Part shown: one piece after another, positions 56,363-64,000 of the stretch
Layout: every line of letters begins with the position of its first letter
Position numbering within the stretch: the stretch's first letter is position 1
Source: Leptospira stimsonii
GTDB taxonomy: Bacteria > Spirochaetota > Leptospiria > Leptospirales > Leptospiraceae
Assembly (NCBI RefSeq): GCF_003545875.1
Contig: NZ_QHCS01000006.1
Location: forward strand, 47,501 to 111,500
Direction of reading: 5' to 3'
Length of the DNA stretch: 64,000 bases
Position numbers and translations under genes: made by a program
Notes under the pieces: generated by a model
What the model was told of the DNA's origin: nothing
Database searches by the model: none
What the model saw: the letters and a program-made list of their open reading frames with translations, nothing else

Positions 56363-56366
<4 letters not shown>

Positions 56367-57712
56367 AAACAGCAAAAGACTTGATTGCAAAATACGACAT
56401 TCCGGCTCCTCGATATACGAGTTATCCCACGGTCCCTTATTGGTCCGAAAACCCTACGACGGAAGAATGGTTGGACAAGGTGAGGAATCGTCTGAGCCCG
56501 GAAGATTCTTCCCTTTCCTTATATCTCCATATTCCTTTTTGTGAAACGTTATGCTCCTTTTGCGGATGTAATACGTCGATCACGAAAAATCATACCGTGG
56601 AAGATCCGTATATTCAATCTCTTCTCGGAGAATTTGAAAACTACCTTGCGGCGGTTCCGGAGATCGGACAAAGAGAATTAAAAGAACTTCATCTCGGAGG
56701 CGGAAGCCCAACGTATCTTTCCGAGAAAAACATCGAATTCTTATTGGATTCTATATTAAAAAAAATGAATGTTTCTTCGAAGCCCGATTTTTCGCTCGAA
56801 GTGGATCCGAGAAGGACCAGAGAGACACAGCTCAAAGTTCTTCACGATTTCGGTTTTAGAAGAATCAGTCTCGGAGTCCAGGATTTTGATCCCGAAGTAC
56901 AAAGACTCATCAATCGGACTCAGCCTTTCGAGATGACGGAAAGAATCACGGAAGTTTCCAGAAGTATCGGATATAATTCCGTGAACTTCGATCTGATCTA
57001 CGGTCTACCGAAACAGACGCTGGATAGTATGAAACGGACCATAGAAAAAACACTCGAGCTTCGTCCGGATCGAATCGCATTCTACAGCTACGCTCATGTT
57101 CCCTGGATCAAAGCGGCGCAGAGGCTTTTTACCGAAGCGGATCTTCCTTCCGGAACGGAAAAAAGGGAACTCTACGAGGTCTCAAGAGAGATGTTTCTAC
57201 AATCAGGTTACCATGAAATCGGAATGGATCATTTCGCTTTGGAGTCGGATTCCCTTTCTACAGCCGCTAAAAGCGGGACATTACACAGAAATTTTATGGG
57301 ATACACAACAAAAACTACGGAAATGCTCTTGGGACTCGGAGTTTCTGCAATTTCCGATAGTTGGGATTGTTTTCATCAGAATGAGAAGATCGTAAAAAAA
57401 TATCAGAAGCACATTCATGAAAGTAAGTTCGCCACACTCAGGGGACATAAACTTGATGAGGAAGATCTTGTTCAAAGAGCTTTGATCTTACAGCTTTCTA
57501 CAACCGGGAAGGTTCGAGTGCCGGATCAAATTTTGCAGGATGTGCGACTCTATTTGACTTCGATGGAAGACGATACTCTTATTAGATGGGAGGGAAATTT
57601 CCTGTCATTGACGGAAAGGGGTTGGCCTTTTCTTAGAAACGCGTGCACGGGGCTGGATCTTCGGCTTCGAAGAAAAAGTCCTGAGTCTAGGGTTTTTTCC
57701 CGCGCCATCTAA
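56363..57712 (+). CDS. hemN: oxygen-independent coproporphyrinogen-III oxidase (radical SAM)
   Basis: A 449-residue HemN. The radical-SAM cluster C-x3-C-x2-C is in HIPFCETLCSFCGCNT, preceded by YTSYPTVPYW; GGGSPTYLS, EVDPRRT and RISLGVQDFDPEVQ follow, with NFDLIYGLPKQT. It converts two propionates to vinyls without oxygen. The start is the ATG overlapping the hemE stop. Leptospires are aerobes, so use of this oxygen-independent enzyme is worth noting, though it is known for the genus. Last of the tightly overlapping genes. Confidence 0.94.
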
Positions 57713-57821
57713 GAATCGCTCGAATTTCAGTCAAAAAGTCGTCCAATAAATTATTAATAAGGAAGGACGACTCGTACCTATTGAAGTTCGAGTCGGTTTC
57801 GCTCGGGGAAGGCCCGTTTAG

Positions 57822-58781
57822 ATGCAATTATTAAGAAAACTATTTTTTTTCCTCAGCCTATTCTTCCTTTTGCAGTTATCGCTTTTTGCGGAAACAGTCC
57901 TCTTGCACGAGGGCGGATCGTTTCGCGGCAAGGTCGTCACACAAAATCAAAAGACGATTACTCTTCAGACAAAGGAAGGCAAACGAGTCGTCTCTAAAAA
58001 AGAAATTTTAAAAGTGATCTATAAGGATATCGACGAAGAAGAGGAAGAAAGAATCCGAGACGCCGAGATCAAAAGACTGGAAGAAGAGAAACTTACAAAA
58101 CAAAGAAACTTAGATCTCAAAAAACAACAGGAAGAGGAAGAACGCCTTCGTAAAGAAAGAGAGGCCGCGGAAAAAAATCAACAACCCGTTGCTCCAACGC
58201 CTCCTCCGAAACCTTCCGTATCGAGAGCCGGCGCACTTGGAAGATCTGCGGCGCTTCCCGGTTGGGGACAATGGGCAAGTGGAAGAAAATTCGCCGCGAT
58301 TATCTACCCTACTCTCTTTTTGGCCGCTGGTTATGCGGTATATGAGAATAATCGAAAATACCACGTCGCAAGAAAAGAATATGAAAGTTACGGAAATCCG
58401 TATTCAAAGGACGCGATCACCTTATCCGTATTAGGTATTCCGAATCCGACGCTTCCACCCGTGATAACGGATCCGTTGGCGCTTTACGTTTATAACGAAA
58501 CTTCCAGTGATCAATATCGGAACAAAAGGGAAGCCGTAGATAAGGCGTATAAGAATTTACAGGCGAGCATCGGAGTATTGGCTGGAATTTATCTGATCAA
58601 CTTAGCGGACGCTTTTATCTTCGGAGGCGCGGTTTCTTCCACAGTGGGGATTTCGGACGGTTCGAGCAAAGGTTTGCTGTTTGACTTTAATCCGATGGCG
58701 AACTCCGGCTCCACGGTCGGCGGAACTTCGTCCGCTTCCTGGGAATCGAAATACACTTTCGGTTATAGATATAATTTTTAA
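57822..58781 (+). CDS. DUF5683-type exported protein
   Basis: A 319-residue protein with a signal peptide (hydrophobic core FFFLSLFFLLQLSLFA, cut before ETV), a small beta domain (GSFRGKVVTQNQKTITLQTK), a long Glu/Lys coiled coil (about 68-122), a Pro-rich linker and a C-terminal DUF5683-like membrane region (ALGRSAALPGWGQWASGRK and two hydrophobic segments). Leptospira carry several such proteins; their role is unknown. It sits between hemN and hemG on the same strand but 109 bases from each or so. Confidence 0.75.
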   Translation: MQLLRKLFFFLSLFFLLQLSLFAETVLLHEGGSFRGKVVTQNQKTITLQTKEGKRVVSKKEILKVIYKDIDEEEEERIRDAEIKRLEEEKLTKQRNLDLKKQQEEEERLRKEREAAEKNQQPVAPTPPPKPSVSRAGALGRSAALPGWGQWASGRKFAAIIYPTLFLAAGYAVYENNRKYHVARKEYESYGNPYSKDAITLSVLGIPNPTLPPVITDPLALYVYNETSSDQYRNKREAVDKAYKNLQASIGVLAGIYLINLADAFIFGGAVSSTVGISDGSSKGLLFDFNPMANSGSTVGGTSSASWESKYTFGYRYNF

Positions 58782-58899
58782 ATCGATTCTAAAGATTGAA
58801 TCTCCGTTCGATATTTGATGGCCGGGATCATACGTAAAGTTTCGTTAAAACAGGAAGATTGCTGATTTACAATCTCCGGATTCTTATAAAAATCGATCC

Positions 58900-60177
58900 G
58901 TGGCATCGCAACAACCGGATCATATCGTCATTGGAGCCGGGTTTACCGGACTACTTCACGCAACCCTTTCCGTCCAGAAAGGGGAATCTGTTCTTATCTA
59001 TGAAAAAAGAAACCGCTTCGGTGGTTTGATTCAATCCGTTCAGACCCCGTTTGGTCTCGTCGAGACCGCGGCGAATGGAATTCTAAACTCGTTTCGTCTG
59101 GAAGAATTGGCTACGATTCTCGGTTTAGAAATCATTCCTACGCAAAAAATTTCTAAAAAGCGATTTATCTGGAAGGACGGAGTTCCCAAAAGAATCCCGG
59201 TTTCTTTTATCGGCGCCTTACGCGCGTTATACGGATTGTTTAGAATTCCGTCCGGCTTTCAAAGGGATGAATCCGTATATCACTGGGGATTGAGAGTTTT
59301 AGGGGAGGACGCGGTAAGGAGCGTGATCGAACCGGGTCTTTCCGGCGTCTATGCTGGAGATTTGAAAAACATGTCCGCAGAACTCGTTTTAGGAAGATTT
59401 GTTCATTCGAACGAGCCTCTCTGGAAGAATCTAAAGAAGACGATGGAGAAAAGAAAGTTGGAGCCGAAAGTGCCGAAACAACGCAGAGGAACCGTAAGTT
59501 TTCGAGGTGGCCTCGGTGAATTGTTAAGCGCAATGGAAGCTAAGGTGAAATCCGCTTCCAATAGTAAGTTTGTCTATTCGGAAGAAGCTCCTTCGTTGAT
59601 CGCCCTCAGAAAAAAATATCCTAAAGCGAAAATCACCCTCGCCTGCGGTTTAGAATCGACTTTGAAAATCCTTGCTTCCAGTGATCGAGTTTTTAAAAGA
59701 TATGAAAAGGTTTGTAGAACTTTAGGAGTTGTCACAGCGACTCGATTCGGAAAGACACCGCTCCTAGGTCAAAAAACCGGTTTCGGAATCCTTTTTCCTC
59801 CCGGTTCCGGTTTTCGGGCACGAGGTGTTCTCTTGAATTCATCGATATTTCCCGGCAGGGTTTCGAAGGGAGTCTACTCCGAGACTTTTATTTTCGGAGG
59901 CGCGCTGGACACCGAAATTTCAAAACTAAAAGAAAGTGAAATCGTTTCCATCCTGGAAGCGGACCGAAATAAGATCTCCTCGCAGAAGGACGAACCGATC
60001 AATCACTACGTAACAATTTGGAAATCGGCGCTTCCAGTCTACGATTCCTCTCTTCTTGAATTTAACAAGGAATTGGATCGAAGTCTTCCGGAAGGGGTTT
60101 ATGCGGAAGGAAACTTTCGATACGGGATCGGGCTCAGCTCCATTTTGGAACGCGCTTGGAACGTTATGCGCTCTTGA
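58900..60177 (+). CDS. hemG: protoporphyrinogen oxidase (FAD type)
   Basis: A 425-residue FAD-dependent oxidase of the HemY/PPOX type (named hemG in Leptospira heme clusters). The Rossmann start VIGAGFTGLLHA and VLIYEKRNRFGG bind FAD; the C-terminal EGNFRYGIGLSSILERA matches the FAD-contacting end of amine-oxidase-fold enzymes. It makes protoporphyrin IX from protoporphyrinogen. Start is GTG 58900 with no clear ribosome site. Residue identity with known HemY is modest, but context supports the call. Confidence 0.87.
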   Translation: MASQQPDHIVIGAGFTGLLHATLSVQKGESVLIYEKRNRFGGLIQSVQTPFGLVETAANGILNSFRLEELATILGLEIIPTQKISKKRFIWKDGVPKRIPVSFIGALRALYGLFRIPSGFQRDESVYHWGLRVLGEDAVRSVIEPGLSGVYAGDLKNMSAELVLGRFVHSNEPLWKNLKKTMEKRKLEPKVPKQRRGTVSFRGGLGELLSAMEAKVKSASNSKFVYSEEAPSLIALRKKYPKAKITLACGLESTLKILASSDRVFKRYEKVCRTLGVVTATRFGKTPLLGQKTGFGILFPPGSGFRARGVLLNSSIFPGRVSKGVYSETFIFGGALDTEISKLKESEIVSILEADRNKISSQKDEPINHYVTIWKSALPVYDSSLLEFNKELDRSLPEGVYAEGNFRYGIGLSSILERAWNVMRS

Positions 60178-60364
60178 CTGGCCGGGGCGAGAAACGGCGC
60201 ACTGAGGTGTATTTGCCGAGGAACGGCATGTCCATTGAATCAAGAGAAAATTTACCGCTATAAACTTCAATACGAAATTAGGTGCTAAATTCGCTGAGAC
60301 TTTAGTTGAGGCCGATTTTCCACTGAATGATAATTTTTATTGTAAGCCGAATCTTGGCGATTTA

Positions 60365-61165
60365 TTGGATTCAACTTGGGAGAAATGGTTAGGGGAAATT
60401 AATTCGGATAAAATGAAAGACTCCAATTTGTTTATCTTTATTTTTAGAGATGCAAAGGGACCGGATGAAATCGGAGATGAAAATTGGTCTTTATCGGATC
60501 AGATTCTTCGCATTTATTCTTCGCTACTAATCAACGATATTTTCTTTAACGAACCCACGCATAGACCGAGACCGTTTGTCCTTACGGGAGAATATGGAAA
60601 GGATTCTGTGACATTACAAATGATTTCCGAAATAAACAAGCCGATTTCTTTGGTCTCTCCGAAGAACGCAATCAAGAGAGAATCGATAAGAACGGTATAT
60701 GAGATTTCGAATTCATTGTCTGCGCTTTACGAAAACATCGATTCTTTTAGCCGAATTGCCGGAGGGATCCGCGCTTTCGAGAAAGGAATCGCATCCTATC
60801 ATTTTGAAGATCGATTCCATTCTTTTGTGAGAACGTTAGAGGCTTTTATTTATCTTATGCCGAGAGAAGGCAAAAACGAATTCGCCAAACGGGTTTCTGA
60901 GCTTACAAAATTTTCTGATAAGACTAGATTGCAGAAAGTATACGCCCTACGCTCTAGCATTGAACATATGCACCATCCTTTTCGGGGGTTTGAAGGTTTT
61001 ACCAAAAGCGAATTTCAAAAACATACTTTCGAATTAGAGGTCTTAGCCAGGGGAGTATTGAAATATTTTTTATTAACGCCAAAGGTCTGGGATTATTTCT
61101 CTGATTTGAATCTTGAAAATACTTGGAAAGGCTCTGAGCGACATCTTGCTCGTGAGTGGGATTGA
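60365..61165 (+). CDS. HEPN-like hypothetical protein, possibly 5'-truncated
   Basis: A 266-residue ORF from TTG 60365. Helical, with RSSIEHMHHP at about residue 206, an R-x4-H motif typical of HEPN/Apea-type domains. The frame stays open upstream to 60239 and that part also reads like protein (GAKFAETLVEADFPLNDNF), but has no ATG, GTG or TTG, so the gene may have lost its start. It separates hemG from hemH and is unrelated to heme. It may be a remnant of acquired DNA. Confidence 0.55.
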   Translation: MDSTWEKWLGEINSDKMKDSNLFIFIFRDAKGPDEIGDENWSLSDQILRIYSSLLINDIFFNEPTHRPRPFVLTGEYGKDSVTLQMISEINKPISLVSPKNAIKRESIRTVYEISNSLSALYENIDSFSRIAGGIRAFEKGIASYHFEDRFHSFVRTLEAFIYLMPREGKNEFAKRVSELTKFSDKTRLQKVYALRSSIEHMHHPFRGFEGFTKSEFQKHTFELEVLARGVLKYFLLTPKVWDYFSDLNLENTWKGSERHLAREWD

Positions 61166-61575
61166 CGATCGACTCAGATATCTATAGGAACGTTATATTT
61201 TTTGAGTGGGAACGAACTCGCTACAAAATTCCTGCAATCCGGAACGAGTTTGAGCTTTCTTGCCGATTTATCTGTTTTCGGCTAAGCTCAAGAATTTCCG
61301 GGCTATATTTGCTTTGGTGATTCAATGGACGGCAGTTAGAATTCTGACCTATCGTATACGTTTGGAAACGACGGGCTGTTTTTGTTTGTCTTGAGCCAAA
61401 TAAAAACAAAAGGCATGGAAGCCATTCGACTCAATATATCCCGATAACCGCAGGATGATTCTGATTGGAATTGAAACGGGAGATGGAGCGTTTCAAAAGA
61501 TGGGTTCTATGAACCAAAAATGTCCATAGAACTTTACGTTCACAGTAAATTTCCAAAAGTTTCAAATGAACCTTG
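61166..61575. other. intergenic stretch between HEPN-like ORF and hemH
   Basis: About 410 bases with no supported gene; a 62-codon minus-strand ORF (61221-61409) has no ribosome site or family. No mobile-element ends were identified. Confidence 0.45.
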
Positions 61576-62694
61576 TTATCGACCTACGGCATTCGCAGAG
61601 GAAAGAATACATTCCTTCGTTTTGATGTTCGGTTTGAATCCGCCTAACGTTTTACAAAGACATTCTTTTTTGACTTCTCGTGTCGATTCTAAACTAATTT
61701 TCGCCATCGCTTCAATAAACTTCGGGTAGATTCCCGGGGCCGGGATTCGGTAATAGTCCGAAATGCCGTTTTCGTGTGCGATTTCTTTGAGTTGTTCTCC
61801 GATTTCTTCGAGAGTTTCCAGGTGATCGCTCACAAAGCTGATCGGATAGACAGCGACTCGTTTGATTCCTTTTTTGCCGAGTTCTTCCAGCTTTGTAATC
61901 GTATTCGGCTCGGTCCATTTCGAAGGCCCTACCCTACTCTGAAAAGAAATATGGCATTCTCCTATAAATCCCTTTTCTCGTAGCAAAGTCGTTAGGTTTC
62001 TTACGTTCGTTTCGATTTCTTCTCTGTATTTATCTCCCTTCTGGATCAAACGAAGAGGAATTCCGTGAGCGCTAAAGATAAGGTCCACGTTTTGCCAGTT
62101 TGCCACTTCTTGAAACGAATCCGAATGTAAGAATAGTTTCTTATCCAGCTTTCCTTGAAAAAATTCTAAAATGAGATCTCGGACCGATTCCAAATAAAGA
62201 GGGGAAGAATGAAACGGAGGAACCCATCCTTCAAAACCCACGGGACACGTTTTGGTTGTCTTCTCGATGAGCTTTGCCGTGCTCAAAACGGTTGATCTTG
62301 AAAAATGAGGAAACAAGGGGAGAAGAATATTGCTTTTTGAAGGTGAGAGAGTTTGTTTGTCCAGCTCTCGGATATCCGGATATCCGCAGGCCATCGTTAC
62401 TTCTCCCTCCCATTCTTCTCCGGTCAGTTTTACCAGGGCTTTCGCAATTTCTTTCGCCTGTTTTTCGGTTTCCGATACGATCGGAGAGCCGCCTCCAAAA
62501 CCCATTGATTCATAGGTTACCGCGACCTTGGGAGCTCGTTTTACCGCGATCCATCTCGCGAGTCTGATTCTTAAAAATTCAGGTAGTGGAAGGTCGAACA
62601 CCAGCGGATCTTCGAATAGGTCGATAAGAAACTTTTCGATTTCGGAAGTGTTGCGTGGTCCGCCTAAGTTGATGAGAAGAATTTTATTTTTCAA
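61576..62694 (-). CDS. hemH: ferrochelatase
   Basis: A 372-residue enzyme inserting Fe(II) into protoporphyrin IX. Marks: opening LLINLGGPRNTSEIEKFL, YESMGFGGGSPI, PLFPHFSRST, LIFSAHGIPLR with the catalytic His, and QSRVGPSKWTEPNT with the conserved Glu further on (PISFVSDHLETLEEI). It is the only heme gene of the window on the minus strand, convergent with the rest. An extra C-terminal 30 residues contains three cysteines (KKECLCKTLGG, ECILSS), which might bind an iron-sulphur cluster as in some ferrochelatases; this is inference. Confidence 0.95.
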   Translation of the reverse strand: MKNKILLINLGGPRNTSEIEKFLIDLFEDPLVFDLPLPEFLRIRLARWIAVKRAPKVAVTYESMGFGGGSPIVSETEKQAKEIAKALVKLTGEEWEGEVTMACGYPDIRELDKQTLSPSKSNILLPLFPHFSRSTVLSTAKLIEKTTKTCPVGFEGWVPPFHSSPLYLESVRDLILEFFQGKLDKKLFLHSDSFQEVANWQNVDLIFSAHGIPLRLIQKGDKYREEIETNVRNLTTLLREKGFIGECHISFQSRVGPSKWTEPNTITKLEELGKKGIKRVAVYPISFVSDHLETLEEIGEQLKEIAHENGISDYYRIPAPGIYPKFIEAMAKISLESTREVKKECLCKTLGGFKPNIKTKECILSSANAVGR

Positions 62695-62712
62695 TCCAGT
62701 TTCCAGTTTTTA

Positions 62713-63822
62713 TTAATACAAATAGCCTGTGATGGCAAGTTCGACATTCCATTCTTTGAGATTCATATAATTCTTATACTGACCAAGATTTTGGGAAAGA
62801 ATGTCGTTGTAGCTTAGACCCCCTTTCGTCACAAAATGGCCGTCCCCAAAAAGTCTATGTTCGTTGAGTTTAAGAAAGATCAAATAGTTTCCGAAAAGTC
62901 TCCCAGCGCTCAAATTGAAATCGAGCCCGAAACCGGAGACGTCCCCAATGAAGTTGAGAGCACGTTGATAATGGAAGTCCCGAAAATGACCCGTCCAAAA
63001 AACTCCGGAAAAGGATGTTTCCAGGAACCAGCCGTTGTTTGAGTAACGATATCCGAGACCCAAAGGGAATTCATAAGTGGAGTACGAAAGACTTAGGCCG
63101 AGTCCGATTCGATTTAAAAAAACCGGATTGGAATCAAAGAATTGAAAAACGTCGTAGAGGACGTATTTCATAAAAGTATATTGAAATCCGCCGGTGAGAA
63201 AAAGTCCTTTTCCTTCCTTTCTCGCGTCGGGATCGGAGTCTCCGAAGTACCTTCTTAGGATTAAGGAGTGGCGATCCTGTTTCATGGAAAGTCTTCCCTT
63301 CCCGTCGGCGAAATTTCTCGAGCCTATAAACGTATAAGGTGTGTCGTAGTATGAGAATTCTCGCGTTGAAATTTTTGTTCCACGTTCGATCGTGGGATCC
63401 CCTAAGAAGAAGTCTTCGTCTCTCCCCTCGCCCGCGTTTACGTACCAGCCTGTCGTTCTTCCCCCGTAATTGGCCTCCCATTTTTTCCAACGAAGAGTGA
63501 ACCCCAGGCCAGCGTAGTTGAAGTCTCTTTGATACGTGATTCTGGATCCGCCTTTTAGTCCGGATAGATTCGCGTATTTGGTGCCGGTTTCAAAAATATT
63601 GTCCCCTCCGTTCCTACCCGCGATCAGAGTAAACGAGGATTGTTTGATGATCTTTCGGAACAATGATTCCTCCTCGGACAACGGCTTTTCTTTTTCTTGA
63701 ATGATCCTCGGAGGTCGTACTTCGGTATTTGTTTCGTTCTCAGCAAAAAGAAATGTTGGAAGAATGATCTGGATAATTGCAATTAAGAAGAATGTTCTAA
63801 ACGAATGTATTTTTTTATTCAT
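62713..63822 (-). CDS. outer-membrane beta-barrel, omptin-like protease candidate
   Basis: A 369-residue protein with a signal peptide (cut after LFA at about 27). The mature part alternates polar and aromatic residues in strands, as in a barrel, and ends in LAITGYLY. It shows marks like the omptin active site: GRDEDFF (Asp135, Asp137) against the DQDW of OmpT and RDFHY (Asp282, His284) against DEHY, in the same order and with similar spacing, and TGWYVN before the first pair as GWTT in OmpT. It starts 18 bases before hemH on the same strand and may be cotranscribed with it. Confidence 0.68.
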   Translation of the reverse strand: MNKKIHSFRTFFLIAIIQIILPTFLFAENETNTEVRPPRIIQEKEKPLSEEESLFRKIIKQSSFTLIAGRNGGDNIFETGTKYANLSGLKGGSRITYQRDFNYAGLGFTLRWKKWEANYGGRTTGWYVNAGEGRDEDFFLGDPTIERGTKISTREFSYYDTPYTFIGSRNFADGKGRLSMKQDRHSLILRRYFGDSDPDARKEGKGLFLTGGFQYTFMKYVLYDVFQFFDSNPVFLNRIGLGLSLSYSTYEFPLGLGYRYSNNGWFLETSFSGVFWTGHFRDFHYQRALNFIGDVSGFGLDFNLSAGRLFGNYLIFLKLNEHRLFGDGHFVTKGGLSYNDILSQNLGQYKNYMNLKEWNVELAITGYLY

Positions 63823-63857
63823 AAATCAATTTTTAACGAGTATGGATCGATCGCTTT

Positions 63858-63878
63858 GGGGTGAAACCATTTCACCCC
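63858..63878. promoter_or_regulatory. perfect hairpin upstream of the barrel gene
   Basis: GGGGTGAAA-CCA-TTTCACCCC: nine paired bases with a three-base loop, 36 bases before the start codon of the minus-strand barrel gene. There is no T-run on either side, so it is more likely a leader structure or operator than a terminator. The remaining bases to the window end show no gene. Confidence 0.45.
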
Positions 63879-64000
63879 TTGTCGGTTGGATCCGGGAATC
63901 AAGGCAGAATAACCGCCCTACCCTACTCACGCAATTCAGTTTTTTAGCCGTTGTAAATCTATGAGACATAGTATTGATTTGACAAAGCGCTATAGTTCGA

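Overview
The window looks like a piece of a pathogenic Leptospira genome, almost certainly from the small second chromosome (about 300-350 kb in this genus). The reasons are: asd, metF and the complete heme biosynthesis cluster, which map to that replicon in pathogenic leptospires; two copies of DUF1564, a family I know only from Leptospira; the HemK/HemR-type two-component system between hemL and hemE; and a parA-parB-rep block, as expected near a replication origin. Species was not determined. No tRNA, rRNA, CRISPR array or intact insertion sequence was seen.

Layout. 1-4.8 kb: 3' part of alr, an acyltransferase, two hypothetical proteins and a DUF1564 gene. 4.8-11.6 kb: a cytoplasmic histidine kinase fused to a solute-binding-like domain, a lytic transglycosylase, a GT39-type mannosyltransferase-like protein and a TetR regulator. 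11.6-19.3 kb: aconitase, an OmpA-like protein, an EpmA-like aminoacylase, a STAS-like protein and an OmpR-type regulator, with several copies of a short near-palindromic repeat between genes. 19.3-28.2 kb: second DUF1564, phhB, a YqjD/YqjE-like envelope trio, a 1.5 kb gene-poor stretch, pyk, a large unknown protein and asd. 28.3-34.6 kb: an SGNH-like protein and an MBOAT acyltransferase flanking a multi-pass membrane protein, then an RsbU-type phosphatase.

35-45.2 kb is the replicon-maintenance region. Three copies of a TGTCGGACGTCCGACA-like palindrome (candidate parS) bracket a module of four minus-strand genes of unknown role, one of them a degenerate sigma-54-activator-like protein with a Fis HTH, and sit upstream of parA-parB. 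A 375-base AT-rich gap with inverted repeats separates parB from a winged-helix protein that is the best replication-initiator candidate. Directly after it lies an 837-residue protein with two discoidin-like domains and eight 32-residue phage tail-fibre-type repeats.

45.2-49 kb: metF, mqnD flanked by two copies of a roughly 95-base direct repeat, and a Cof-type HAD phosphatase. 49-62.7 kb: heme synthesis from glutamyl-tRNA to heme: hemA, a hemC-hemD fusion, hemB, hemL, sensor kinase, response regulator, hemE, hemN (all tightly overlapping), then a DUF5683 protein, hemG, an unrelated HEPN-like ORF and, on the other strand, hemH. A TGACA-N6-TGACA element, matching the published HemR box, overlaps the -35 of a predicted hemA promoter. 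The window ends with an outer-membrane beta-barrel carrying omptin-like catalytic motifs.
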